This document shows, in pieces, positions 33,619 to 42,894 of a DNA stretch of 64,000 bases. The stretch is from Chryseobacterium turcicum (lineage in GTDB: Bacteria > Bacteroidota > Bacteroidia > Flavobacteriales > Weeksellaceae). A model generated the notes under the pieces. It was not told the origin of the DNA. It worked only from the letters and a program-made list of their open reading frames with translations, and ran no database searches. Every line of letters starts with the position of its first letter. Within the stretch, counting starts at the first letter, position 1. Location of the stretch: contig NZ_JAJNAY010000003.1 of NCBI RefSeq assembly GCF_021010565.1, positions 1 through 64,000 on the forward strand, in the 5' to 3' direction. Made by a program: the position numbers and the translations under genes.

Positions 33619-34512
33619 ATGGAACGATATCTCATGAAAGAATCAGCACCTTTCGTGCAATTTTCGTCAGTAAAAGTTACGGATGAATTCAACCCACTAT
33701 TCGATATTGAAAAAACACCCAGGCAAACTGTTGAAGAGTACTGTCAGCAACTGCTTTTTCGTTCTTTTTCCATAACGCATTCTCAAATACCTGCTTTTAT
33801 AGCTCATCATTGCAATTTGGTCAATGATCCTAACAAATGGCTCAACAAATTTGAAAAGCTTTTAACCCTCAATGAAGAATTGTTTTCCGGTACCCGGAAC
33901 CAAAGCAGTTTGGTTAAATTTTATACCTGTATTGAAATCAAACGGAACAAACTCTCTGATGAAGCTGCAAAAACAGAAAAAGTTAAACCTACAAAAAAAT
34001 ACATCAATGCCGAAAGTGAAGATCGATATTTTTCATTTAAAGAAACACGTTTAGAGATTGATAATTTGCCGGATATTAAAGAAAAGATATACTTTCTCAC
34101 ATCCGAAATCTACGAGTACAGAACAGCGGATATCGTCATGAAAAATCAAAAGCTTCCTGACTTTGATATTGAATGTGAAAAGCTCATCGGAAAAATTCAA
34201 ACATTGGCAAAACTCCGGCAAGAAATCGAAGAATCAAAACTACCTCCAAATAATTCAAATTCACAGAATGAAAAAATTGTTCTAAATGGTCCAATTAATA
34301 TTCTGACAAATGCATTTAAGCAGATGATGACTTCCGTAAAACCTACCGGAAAACCATACATTCAAGGTAAAATCAAAGATATGGTTGCATTTATTGCAGA
34401 TAATTTTGTGGACGAGAACGGTAATGCTTTATCTAAAGATACTCTGCAAACATACCTTTCCCCGGGCAGAAATGATAAAGATCCAAATGCTGATATGCAG
34501 GTAAACTTTTAG
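33619..34512 (+). CDS. hypothetical mobile-element protein
   Basis: A 297-residue soluble protein that I cannot name. Visible: QTVEEYCQQLLFRSFSITHS, IEIKRNKLSDEAAKTEK, and a C-terminal part with MMTSVKPTGKPYIQGKIKDM, VAFIADNFVDENGNALSKDT and LQTYLSPGRNDKDPNAD. That last part resembles the C-terminal modules often encoded between integrase and excisionase in Bacteroidota islands (a short helical DNA-binding-like segment). The start is ATG with a second ATG 5 codons later. Function not known. Confidence 0.65.
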   Translation: MERYLMKESAPFVQFSSVKVTDEFNPLFDIEKTPRQTVEEYCQQLLFRSFSITHSQIPAFIAHHCNLVNDPNKWLNKFEKLLTLNEELFSGTRNQSSLVKFYTCIEIKRNKLSDEAAKTEKVKPTKKYINAESEDRYFSFKETRLEIDNLPDIKEKIYFLTSEIYEYRTADIVMKNQKLPDFDIECEKLIGKIQTLAKLRQEIEESKLPPNNSNSQNEKIVLNGPINILTNAFKQMMTSVKPTGKPYIQGKIKDMVAFIADNFVDENGNALSKDTLQTYLSPGRNDKDPNADMQVNF

Positions 34513-34570
34513 TCCAATTTTTAAACATTTGTTTAATTACTTAAAATTATGAATTTCAGTAAGTTACAAA

Positions 34571-34607
34571 CAATTTAGTCCAATCGGACTAAATTGGACT
34601 CATCGGA
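34571..34607. promoter_or_regulatory. GGACT-box repeats upstream of the HTH gene
   Basis: AATTTAGTCC and GGACTAAATT form a perfect 10-bp dyad with a 4-nt loop. Two more GGACT boxes follow (ATTGGACT, ATCGGACT) before a T-run. The cluster ends about 50 nt before the excisionase-like gene. It may be an operator or a Xis/Int binding array; the hairpin plus T-run could also terminate transcription from upstream. Confidence 0.55.
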
Positions 34608-34657
34608 CTTTTTTCTTTATTACAACTTTGCTTCATAATCTTAAACCCAGTATTATT

Positions 34658-34939
34658 ATGGAAGCAATTATCTTATCCAAAGAACAGTTCAATCAGTTAA
34701 TCGCTAAAATCGACGACATTCAAGATCGTCTTATGAACTCCAACCCACGAAGAACGGAAACCTACTTAAACAACAAACAGTTTCTGGAAATGTTGGATGT
34801 TTCTTTGCGCACCGCACAAACCTGGCGCGACGAAGGGAAAATTTCTTTTTCCCAAGTGCGAAACAAAATTTACTACAAACTTTCCGATGTAGAAAAATTC
34901 ATTCAGGATTACCGAAACGCAGCTTTCGCAAAGAGATAA
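34658..34939 (+). CDS. helix-turn-helix (excisionase-like) protein
   Basis: Start at 34658 gives 93 residues. An N-terminal helix (LSKEQFNQLIAKIDDIQDRL) precedes a MerR/Xis-type HTH_17 domain: YLNNKQFLEMLDVSLRTAQT, WRDEGKISFSQVRNKIYYKL, then SDVEKFIQDYR. These small proteins sit beside integrases in Bacteroidota elements and act as excisionases or regulators. Upstream in-frame codons are not needed. Confidence 0.88.
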   Translation: MEAIILSKEQFNQLIAKIDDIQDRLMNSNPRRTETYLNNKQFLEMLDVSLRTAQTWRDEGKISFSQVRNKIYYKLSDVEKFIQDYRNAAFAKR

Positions 34940-34976
34940 TGTTAAAGCGGAACTGAAAAAATGACCTAGGAGTTAT

Positions 34977-35112
34977 TTGCGTTAAAAAATTTTGAAGGGT
35001 TTCCGTTAAAAAATTTCCACTGTTTGAGCGCGCTAAAATCTTCAGCCGAAGAAACCAGCTGCAATCGCGCGAGTTCTGGAAATTTTAGGAAACCCTTCTA
35101 AAATTTTAGCAA
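34977..35112. repeat. long imperfect inverted repeat with internal hairpins
   Basis: The outer arms contain GAAGGGTTTCC (34994-35004) paired with GGAAACCCTTC (35088-35098), and AAATTTCCA paired with TGGAAATTT further in. The GC-rich core has GAGCGCG and CGCGCGA segments and a TCTTC-AGCC-GAAGA hairpin. The whole can fold into a long cruciform or structured RNA. It lies between the excisionase-like gene and the VapE gene, a place where replication origins of integrative elements are found. No gene is seen in 34940-35253. Confidence 0.65.
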
Positions 35113-35186
35113 AGAAATCCAGTCTTGAACTTTTGATTCTTTTGTTTCAAGACAAAAGAATAAACAGAAAATTTAAACCTTGAATC

Positions 35187-35216
35187 TGTCATTCTAAGCG
35201 AAGCGAAGAATCTCCT
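35187..35216 (+). repeat. dispersed repeat copy (intergenic)
   Basis: TGTCATTCTAAGCGAAGCGA and the following AGAATCTCCT match the element found inside the VapE gene at 35812-35842 with few mismatches. Repeats of this TCATTCCGAGCGxAGCGAAG type are, as I recall, common between genes of Chryseobacterium relatives. Confidence 0.7.
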
Positions 35217-35253
35217 TCTAACCTCTAACCTCTAACTTCTAAAATCTCAAAAA

Positions 35254-37500
35254 ATGAAATCCACCATATTCAAAAACTTCAACGAAGTCGTTGAACAAAA
35301 AGACATAGTAAAAATTTTTGATGATATCAAAAATGGCACTTATCGAAATGCGATAACCTATTTACGAAAATCCCTTGCTGAAGATAAAAAAGAAGCAGCT
35401 GAAAAAGTAAAAAAAGCCCTTCCGGCTTTTACTCCTTCTGCTACTTTTAAAGGGGGCAGAAAAATGGAATTCCTTACCAACTACAATGCTTTAGTCGTAC
35501 TGGATATAGACAAAATTTCTAAGGAAAAACTTGCTGAATCCAAAGAGACTTTAAAACAAAATCCTTTTGTTTTTGCGGCATTTACAAGCCCTTCGGGCAA
35601 TGGCCTAAAAATCTTTGTTAAAGTTGATGCGGATAAAACTCAACACAAAGAATCTTTTCTAAAACTTCAAGAATATTTCGAAGAGCTTTTAAATCTTGAA
35701 ATTGATAAATCAGGCAAAGACATTACCCAGCTTTGTTTCTTTTCCTTCGATCCTGAAATTTTCGTGAATGAAACCAGCACCGTCTTTTCGAGCACAGAAC
35801 CTGCCGGCCATTGTCATTCCGAGCAACGCGAAGGAATCTCCTGCAAAGCAGGTGAGCACAGCGAAGCAATCTCCCTCGACGTAGGAATAAGCCGCCAAGG
35901 AATCTCAAAACCTCCTAGTAATCCGCCAGCGGATTACAATGTTTTGTACGCACACTGCGTTTCTTTTACTGAAAAAAAGGAATCATTCGTGGAAGGCAAT
36001 CGGAATAACTTCGTTTTCCAATTGGCCAACAATCTCAACCGAAAAGGCATCCCTGAAACCCTTGCATTAGGGTATATTTTAGCAGACTATGATTACAATA
36101 GTCAAGAAGTAATGACAGCAGTAAAAAGCGCCTATTCCAACACCGCTGAGTACGCCACCGACAATTTCACCCCACAAAAAAAATCTGCAAAATACGCGCA
36201 ATCTGCGAGCGCAAAGAAAAATTCAGACGAATCATCCGTGAATGCAACACTAGCCGGAACAATGACTTTAGACGATGAAGAAGAACCCGCACAAATCGAC
36301 AAACTCGAAAACTTCCTCAACAACAGATACAAATTCCGATACAACGAAGTACTTGGAAAATTAGAATATCGCAGAGTGAATGGTAAAGTTTGGAAATACA
36401 TCACCGACTTTAAAGAAAACTCAATTCTTCGGGAAATTCAAAAAGCAAAAGTAAGATGCAGCATTAATTCCCTCCGAAATTTGCTTCACTCAGATTTCTG
36501 CGAAACCTACGATCCTTTCAAAGACTATTTCGAAAATTTGGTGGAATATACAGGCGAAAGAGATTATATCGAAGAATTGGCAATGACAATTACTACCACA
36601 AAACCGGACCTTTGGAAAGAATGTTTCAAAAAATGGTTTGTTGCGATGGTGGCTTGTGTACTCAACGAAAAGCAAATCAATCAGACTGTTATTGTATTTT
36701 CCGGAAAACAAGGTTTGGGAAAAACCACTTGGATTGAAAAGCTAATGCCTGCCGAACTCAAACAATACATATTTTCCGGCACCGTAAATCCAAATAACAA
36801 AGACACGCTTATTCACTTAGCAGAATGTATGTTAATCAATCTGGACGAATTAGAAAATCTTAACAGAACAGAAATTGGTTCCCTAAAAGAACTCATTACA
36901 AAAACCCATATCAGAATGAGAAAAGCTTATGGTCACAACAACGAAAATATGCCCCGACGCGCCAGCTTTGCCGGATCAGTTAACACAGCTCAATTCCTTA
37001 ACGATACAACAGGCTCACTCCGTTTTCTTTGCTTCGAATTGGAACACATCGATTACCAACATGAAATTGATATAAATTTATGCTACGCCCAAGCTTTTAA
37101 GCTCTATCAATCCGGCTTCCGCCATTGGTTCAACCAGGAGGAAATCAAACAAATCAACGAGAACAACGAACAGTACCAGCTAATGAGTCCGGAAGAAGAA
37201 TTGTTATTAACATGGTTTGAGCCGGCTACTAAAGAATCTGCCAATGCATTCTTAAATGCTTCGCAAATAGCAGTAAGACTTTCAACTGTTGCCAACATAA
37301 ATGTCACCGATGGTACAGTCAATAAATTAGGTAAAGCTTTAAAAAAGCATGGATTTATTCGAATGGCAAAAAACAAAAGTTATGTTTATGCATTAAACAT
37401 CCTCGATATCGATGAAGTAGATAGAAGAGCAAAAGAAAAAGAAAGGTCACTAAAAGACAATTCAGAATTAGCAAAAATTCCTTACAGATTTGAAAATTAA
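35254..37500 (+). CDS. VirE_N/VapE-family helicase-primase of mobile element
   Basis: The 748-residue product has an N-terminal BT4734/VirE_N-type primase-like domain (TFKGGRKMEFLTNYNALVVL, AFTSPSGNGLKIFVKVD). A linker and a VapE-like SF3-type ATPase follow, with Walker A FSGKQGLGKTTWIEKLMP and Walker B MLINLDELENL, then an arginine region RRASFAGSVNTAQFLND. Such proteins replicate integrative elements and phage satellites. Residues of about 185-228 (PAGHCHSEQREGISCKAGEH, then SEAISLDVGISRQGISKPPS) are translated from a genomic repeat that entered in frame between the primase and ATPase parts. This region lacks the composition of the rest. Ends before a terminator. Confidence 0.9.
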   Translation: MKSTIFKNFNEVVEQKDIVKIFDDIKNGTYRNAITYLRKSLAEDKKEAAEKVKKALPAFTPSATFKGGRKMEFLTNYNALVVLDIDKISKEKLAESKETLKQNPFVFAAFTSPSGNGLKIFVKVDADKTQHKESFLKLQEYFEELLNLEIDKSGKDITQLCFFSFDPEIFVNETSTVFSSTEPAGHCHSEQREGISCKAGEHSEAISLDVGISRQGISKPPSNPPADYNVLYAHCVSFTEKKESFVEGNRNNFVFQLANNLNRKGIPETLALGYILADYDYNSQEVMTAVKSAYSNTAEYATDNFTPQKKSAKYAQSASAKKNSDESSVNATLAGTMTLDDEEEPAQIDKLENFLNNRYKFRYNEVLGKLEYRRVNGKVWKYITDFKENSILREIQKAKVRCSINSLRNLLHSDFCETYDPFKDYFENLVEYTGERDYIEELAMTITTTKPDLWKECFKKWFVAMVACVLNEKQINQTVIVFSGKQGLGKTTWIEKLMPAELKQYIFSGTVNPNNKDTLIHLAECMLINLDELENLNRTEIGSLKELITKTHIRMRKAYGHNNENMPRRASFAGSVNTAQFLNDTTGSLRFLCFELEHIDYQHEIDINLCYAQAFKLYQSGFRHWFNQEEIKQINENNEQYQLMSPEEELLLTWFEPATKESANAFLNASQIAVRLSTVANINVTDGTVNKLGKALKKHGFIRMAKNKSYVYALNILDIDEVDRRAKEKERSLKDNSELAKIPYRFEN
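35812..35937 (+). repeat. dispersed repeat inside the VapE coding sequence
   Basis: The segment begins TGTCATTCCGAGCAACGCGA and AGGAATCTCCT, then contains further AGCGAAGCAATCTCC and CAAGGAATCTC copies and the hairpin AATCCGC/GCGGATT. It is related to the intergenic copy at 35187-35216. It is translated in frame without a stop. Confidence 0.75.
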
Positions 37501-37503
37501 AAG

Positions 37504-37520
37504 CGGTGCTAAATGCACCG
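37504..37520 (+). terminator. terminator after the VapE gene
   Basis: CGGTGC and GCACCG form a 6-bp GC-rich stem with a 5-nt loop, followed by TTTTTCTTT, 4 nt after the stop. Confidence 0.9.
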
Positions 37521-37840
37521 TTTTTCTTTATTTTATGGGTGTAAGGGGTGTAACCACTTTTTGTCAAAAAACTTTTTTTTATTTTTTTTTGAAAAAAAAT
37601 ATATGAATAAGACATTTTTAAATGCAAACTAAAACAGGCATTTCATTATGATGCGTTCTACTATACAAGATTAATAGATAAATTTTAGCTCCAAAAAATA
37701 AATATTTTCTTTTGCAAAAGTTTGCTTACGTCCTTACTCCCTTATGGATTTCCTCTTTTTTCCTCCAAATGCAATTCGTACTTTTGAAAGATTAAACTTT
37801 TTGTAAATTGCAATAATATAAATACCAAGAAAAGTTAAGT
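37521..37840. other. intergenic region at the start of the restriction operon
   Basis: After the VapE terminator there is GGGTGTAAGGGGTGTAA (a short direct repeat) and long A/T runs. No gene is supported. The junction between the mobile element and the restriction operon must lie here or just upstream, but I see no clear attachment repeat. Confidence 0.4.
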
Positions 37841-38857
37841 TTGACTTATTTCCCCGACATCGACATTTTCGAAAACGAATTAATCCAAAAGTACGAAGGC
37901 GTTTTGGAGCAATTGCTTCGTGATCATACCACCGAACAAAATATTTATTGGGCGACGGATAATTATGAACATTTAGGTGCTGAATATTCTTATCATGCAC
38001 AAATCACAAAGGACCTAATCTCTGGCGTTAACGGCTCTGTAATTATGCCCCGTGTGAAAAAGGATAAAGAACTCCAGCAGGTACGTTCAAGAAGTATGGC
38101 AGAAGTCTTTACACCTTCATGGATTTGCAATGCGCAAAATAACTTAATTGATGCTGCTTGGTTCGGTAAAAAGAACGTGTTCAATAAAGAGATTGTAAAG
38201 AAAGACGGTTCTCGCACATGGCAGGTGAACAAAAACAAAATCACATTTCCCGAAAATAAAAATTGGCGCAAATATATTCTTGACACTAGGCTTGAAATAG
38301 CTTGTGGCGAAGCTCCCTACATTACCAGTAGATATGATACGACCAATGGGCAATACATTCCTGTCGAAAAGCGGATTGGGATATTAGATCGAAAGCTACG
38401 GGTCGTAAGTGAAAACGTTGAGGAATCCGGTAAGTGGCTGGAAGCTGCACAGGATGCCTACAAAAAAACCTATGCTTATGAATGGCAGGGCGACAGCTTA
38501 CTGTTGGCTAGAGAAGCAATGCTGATGACTTTTATTGAAAACTATGCCTTAAAGTTCGGTAAAGAACCTTTAACAAAATCTATAAAGTCTATCGCATATA
38601 TAATCTCTTGGAATACATGGCAAATGGATGGTATTAAAGGCGTAATCCCAAACTCATGCATGGCAGTTCAGGAGGGAACCGGGAATCTTTTTAAAAATGA
38701 TGATATTCCTTTACAACATTGCACAGGCTGCAAAACAGGTAATATTAATCTCCATAATGGCATATACAGTTTGATTATGGACTGGTATGTAAAGGACAAA
38801 TCAACAGGTAAAAAAGGCCGTAAGATAAAATTTGCTTCACTTATTCAAAAAAACTAA
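37841..38857 (+). CDS. restriction-modification MTase-like subunit (N6-adenine type)
   Basis: The 338-residue product resembles proteins usually labelled 'restriction endonuclease subunit M' in Bacteroidota. It has RSRSMAEVFTPSWICNAQNN, the Phe-Thr-Pro start typical of Eco57I-type methylases, then LEIACGEAPYITSRYD in the place of the SAM-binding motif I, and KRIGILDRKLRVVSENV (motif II-like). No NPPY motif is present here; it is in the next protein, so the methyltransferase looks split or the two act together. The predicted start is TTG. It is 3 nt before the helicase gene and opens a six-gene operon. Confidence 0.75.
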   Translation: MTYFPDIDIFENELIQKYEGVLEQLLRDHTTEQNIYWATDNYEHLGAEYSYHAQITKDLISGVNGSVIMPRVKKDKELQQVRSRSMAEVFTPSWICNAQNNLIDAAWFGKKNVFNKEIVKKDGSRTWQVNKNKITFPENKNWRKYILDTRLEIACGEAPYITSRYDTTNGQYIPVEKRIGILDRKLRVVSENVEESGKWLEAAQDAYKKTYAYEWQGDSLLLAREAMLMTFIENYALKFGKEPLTKSIKSIAYIISWNTWQMDGIKGVIPNSCMAVQEGTGNLFKNDDIPLQHCTGCKTGNINLHNGIYSLIMDWYVKDKSTGKKGRKIKFASLIQKN

Positions 38858-38860
38858 TTA

Positions 38861-41800
38861 ATGAAATATGTTTCCTCTCTTAAGCTAAAGTTAATTTATG
38901 TATTCCGTATTAATGACGAAGCACATTCCGGTTGTTTAAAAATAGGTGAAGCAACTTCCGACGATTTTAATATTATAGGTCTTGCTCCTAATAGTAAGGG
39001 ACTAAATGATGCAGCCCGAAAAAGAATTAATTCTTATACTCAAACTGCTGGTGTTAAATATGAACTGCTTCACACGGAGCTGGCAGTTTATAGTGAAAAA
39101 GGTACTATAAAATCTTTTTCAGATACCGAAGTTCATACCGTTCTGACAAATTCTGGTATAAAGAAAAAGATATTCGATATTGAAAACAAGGCTAATGAGT
39201 GGTACATTACAGACCTATCAACAACTATTCATGCTATTAAAGCAGTACGAGATGGCAAAGAAGCACTCCATACAAGTCAGATCTCTAAAGACCAGACCCC
39301 TATTGTTTTTAGGCCTGAACAGCAGCAAGCTATAGATAAGACAAAAAAGCAGCTAAAGAAAGGCAAAGAAATGTTATGGTTTGCCAAAATGCGATTCGGT
39401 AAAACTTTAACTGCACTTCAGGTTGTGAAAGATTTTAATTTCGAAAAATCATTAATCTTAACGCACAGGCCGGTTGTTGATGCAGGCTGGTTTGAAGACT
39501 TTGGTAAAATTTTCTACGATAGAGTCGATTTTAATTACGGCTCAAAAAATAAAGGAAAAAGTTTTGCTGCCCTCGAAAAAGAATTTAAAAAAGACAAGGC
39601 GCATTATATCTATTTTGCTTCAATGCAGGATTTAAGAGGTTCAAGTTTGGTCGGCGGGGGCTTCGACAAAAATAATGAGCTTTTCGGTACAGATTGGGAT
39701 TTTATTATTGTCGATGAAGCTCACGAAGGGACACAGACCGAGCTCGGCCAAAATGTTCTCACCGAATTGGCAAAAGAAAAAACGAAAGTGCTTCACCTTT
39801 CAGGTACCCCTTTCAATCTTTTAGATCATTATAAGGAGGAAGAGATCTACACCTGGGATTACGTGATGGAGCAGAAAGCCAAGAAAGAATGGGATGAAGT
39901 CCACTTCGGTGATCCCAACCCGTATGCATCACTACCAAAATTGAATATTTTCACCTTCCACCTTGGGAAGCTCCTGAGTAAATATGCTGACGAGGAAGTT
40001 GCATTTAACTTCCGGGAATTTTTCAGAGTTGACGAACACAGTGATTTTGTACACGAAAAGGATGTTAAATCTTTCCTGGATATTATTTGTAAAGCCGATA
40101 AAGACACAAATTATCCATACTCAACGAAGGAGTACAGAGATAATTTCAGACATTCGCTGTGGATGGTTCCTGGTGTGAAAGAGGCAAGAGCTTTAAGTGT
40201 ATTGTTGCAAAGTCACCCGGTTTTCAGTCATTTTGCAATTGTAAATGTTGCTGGTGATGGTGACGAAGAAGAAAAGGAAAACGATGCGCTTAAAAAAGTA
40301 CAGAAAGCCATTACAGACAAACCACACGAAACATACTCAATTACCCTGTCCTGTGGCAGATTAACAACAGGGGTTTCAGTACCCGCATGGTCGGCTGTCT
40401 TTATGCTTTCCGGGTCGTTCAATACTTCTGCCGCTAATTATATGCAGACAATATTCAGAGTTCAGACTCCTGCAAAAATAGACGGTAAAATAAAAGAAGA
40501 ATGTTTTGTTTTCGATTTTGCTCCTGATCGCACATTGAAAGTAATTGCTGAAGCTGCTAAAATTTCCGCCAAAGCTGGAAAAACATCTACGGAGGATCGT
40601 GCTGCAATGGGCGAGTTCCTGAATTTCTGTCCAATTATATCTGTAGATGGCTCTAGGATGGAAACCTACAACGTTGAAAAGATGCTCGAACAGCTTAAAA
40701 AAGTGTATGTTGAGCGTGTTGTGCGAAATGGTTTTGAAGACGGCTATCTGTATAACAATGATCAGCTGATGAAGATGGACGATGTAGAACTGCAAGATTT
40801 TGAAGATCTGAAAGGGATAATTGGCAGTACCAAAGCAATGCCCAAAACAGCGGATATCAATATCAATGATCAGGGATTTACAGACGAACAATTCGAGCAG
40901 TCCGAGGATGCAAAAAAGAAACAGAAGCAGAAAAAAGAACTCTCCGAAGAGGAAAAACAACTATTGCAGCAAAGACTGGAGAAAAAGAAAAACCGGGACA
41001 GTGCGGTTTCAATTTTAAGAGGAATTTCCATCCGCATGCCGCTGCTTATCTATGGTGCCGACGTTACAAATGAAGATACTCAGATTGATATTGATAATTT
41101 TTCTGATTTAATCGACGATAAATCATGGGCTGAGTTTATGCCTAAGGATGTTTCTAAGAAAGTATTTCAGAAATTCAAAAAGTACTATGAACCCGATGTC
41201 TTTCGCGCTGCAGGTAAAAGAATTCGGGCAATGGCACGTGCCGCAGATGGCCTTACAGTCGAAGAGCGTATCGGTCGTATCGCTGCAATATTTAACACGT
41301 TCCGCAATCCTGACAAAGAAACGGTACTTACCCCTTGGCGCGTAGTAAATATGCATTTGAGCGATTGCGTGGGTGGTTACACCTTCTACGACGAGAAATT
41401 TGAAAACACGATTGATGTTCCCAGGGCGGTTCTTCATGCTGATGTAACAGCAAACATCTTCAATTCACAAACACAAATTCTCGAAATCAATTCAAAATCT
41501 GGTCTTTATCCTTTGTATATGGCTTACAGTACGTATAGGGCAAGAATACTTGACTTAGGATTAGAAGATACCACGGAAATCGAACAACAGCAGGAAATTT
41601 GGGATCAGGTAGTGGCTGAAAATATATTTGTGCTTTGCAAAACGCCAATGGCTAAAAGCATCACGAAGCGTACTTTAGTAGGTTTTAGAACCTCGAAAGT
41701 AAACACCAGATACTTTGAAGACCTTATTAATCAAATAAAAAGCAAGCCTCAAAAATTTATCAAACAGATAAAACAGGGCAAAACCTACTGGAAATCTAAT

Positions 41801-42832
41801 AATAACGACAGTATGAAATTCGACGCTATAGTAGGAAATCCCCCCTACCAATTAACAAAAGAAGGCACCAGTGATAATCCGATTTATCATCTATTTATGG
41901 ATATTGCATTTAAAATGTCAGATAAAGTGTCTTTTATAACACCAGCCAGATTTCTTTTTAATGCTGGTAAGACACCCAAAGAATGGAATGAGAAGATATT
42001 AAATGATAAGCATTTTAGGTTGATTTGGTATAAAAGTAAAAGTACTGACGTCTTTCCAAATGTGGACATTAAAGGTGGTGTTGCAGTCACTTTTAGAGAT
42101 GCAACGAGAGAATTTGAGCCAATTGGAACGTTCACCTCACATGAAACATTAAATAATATTTTATTGAAAGTTCAAGAAATCTCATTTGAACAATCATTAA
42201 GTGAGATTATCTATACTCAGAATAAATTTGATTTAAAAACATTATTTGAAAATTTACCGGCTTTAAAACAAACAATTGGAAGCGCGGGCAAAGAGAAAAG
42301 ATTAACTAGTTCGATATTTTCTAGTCTAGAAATATTTACAAATAAAATTACCGCACAGAATGATATTAAGGTGCTGGGCTTAATAAAGAACAACCGCTAT
42401 TATAAGTATATTGATTCAAAATACATTGAAGATCATATTAATCTGTTGAGATTTAAAGTTCTGATCCCTAAAAGTAATGGTACAGGAAAATTTGGAGAGA
42501 CTTTGTCAACTCCCGTTCTTGCTGAACCTAACGTTGGCTATACCCAATCGTTCATAGGTGTAGGTGCTTTTTTAGAACGTAATGAAGCCGAATCTTGTTT
42601 AAAATATATTAAAACAAAATTTGTCCGCGCATTACTAGGTATTCTTAAGGCAACACAAGATAATAATAAGGAGGTTTGGAAATATGTTCCTGTTCAAGAC
42701 TTTAGCAATAAATCGGATATAGATTGGAACAAATCTATTATTGAAGAAATAGATCAGCAGCTTTACAAAAAATATAACCTTTCAGAAGAGGAAATTTCAT
42801 TTATAGAAAGCATGATAAAACCGATGGCATAA
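38861..42832 (+). CDS. GIY-YIG / DEAH helicase / Eco57I-type MTase fusion
   Basis: The 1323-residue product combines three activities. N-terminus: a GIY-YIG nuclease-like (T5orf172/Mug113-type) domain with LIYVFRINDEAHSGCLKIGE and a conserved Arg in ARKRINSYTQ. Middle: an SF2 helicase with FGKT (residues 179-182), DEAH (285-288), LHLSGTPFNLLD and SCGRLTTGVSVPAW. C-terminal third: an N6-adenine MTase with FDAIVGNPPYQL (near residue 993) and VSFITPARFLFNAGK. An Arg/Lys-rich coiled coil (KKKQKQKKELSEEEKQLLQQ) separates the last two. The protein can in principle cut, translocate and methylate DNA, as a type I/III-like enzyme in one chain. Confidence 0.85.
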   Translation: MKYVSSLKLKLIYVFRINDEAHSGCLKIGEATSDDFNIIGLAPNSKGLNDAARKRINSYTQTAGVKYELLHTELAVYSEKGTIKSFSDTEVHTVLTNSGIKKKIFDIENKANEWYITDLSTTIHAIKAVRDGKEALHTSQISKDQTPIVFRPEQQQAIDKTKKQLKKGKEMLWFAKMRFGKTLTALQVVKDFNFEKSLILTHRPVVDAGWFEDFGKIFYDRVDFNYGSKNKGKSFAALEKEFKKDKAHYIYFASMQDLRGSSLVGGGFDKNNELFGTDWDFIIVDEAHEGTQTELGQNVLTELAKEKTKVLHLSGTPFNLLDHYKEEEIYTWDYVMEQKAKKEWDEVHFGDPNPYASLPKLNIFTFHLGKLLSKYADEEVAFNFREFFRVDEHSDFVHEKDVKSFLDIICKADKDTNYPYSTKEYRDNFRHSLWMVPGVKEARALSVLLQSHPVFSHFAIVNVAGDGDEEEKENDALKKVQKAITDKPHETYSITLSCGRLTTGVSVPAWSAVFMLSGSFNTSAANYMQTIFRVQTPAKIDGKIKEECFVFDFAPDRTLKVIAEAAKISAKAGKTSTEDRAAMGEFLNFCPIISVDGSRMETYNVEKMLEQLKKVYVERVVRNGFEDGYLYNNDQLMKMDDVELQDFEDLKGIIGSTKAMPKTADININDQGFTDEQFEQSEDAKKKQKQKKELSEEEKQLLQQRLEKKKNRDSAVSILRGISIRMPLLIYGADVTNEDTQIDIDNFSDLIDDKSWAEFMPKDVSKKVFQKFKKYYEPDVFRAAGKRIRAMARAADGLTVEERIGRIAAIFNTFRNPDKETVLTPWRVVNMHLSDCVGGYTFYDEKFENTIDVPRAVLHADVTANIFNSQTQILEINSKSGLYPLYMAYSTYRARILDLGLEDTTEIEQQQEIWDQVVAENIFVLCKTPMAKSITKRTLVGFRTSKVNTRYFEDLINQIKSKPQKFIKQIKQGKTYWKSNNNDSMKFDAIVGNPPYQLTKEGTSDNPIYHLFMDIAFKMSDKVSFITPARFLFNAGKTPKEWNEKILNDKHFRLIWYKSKSTDVFPNVDIKGGVAVTFRDATREFEPIGTFTSHETLNNILLKVQEISFEQSLSEIIYTQNKFDLKTLFENLPALKQTIGSAGKEKRLTSSIFSSLEIFTNKITAQNDIKVLGLIKNNRYYKYIDSKYIEDHINLLRFKVLIPKSNGTGKFGETLSTPVLAEPNVGYTQSFIGVGAFLERNEAESCLKYIKTKFVRALLGILKATQDNNKEVWKYVPVQDFSNKSDIDWNKSIIEEIDQQLYKKYNLSEEEISFIESMIKPMA

Positions 42833-42894
42833 GACGTATACACATGCCAGACATTTTACTTTTATAACCAAGCGCCCTAAATCAAACACATTTT

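Noticed and set aside
35710..35908. Two antisense frames inside the VapE gene with Cys/Arg-rich products
   Set aside because: They arise from the dispersed repeat read on the other strand; the plus-strand frame is clearly the gene.
40376..40960. 194-codon minus-strand frame inside the helicase-MTase gene
   Set aside because: Shadow of the 1323-residue protein; Phe/His/Ile-rich product with no domain.
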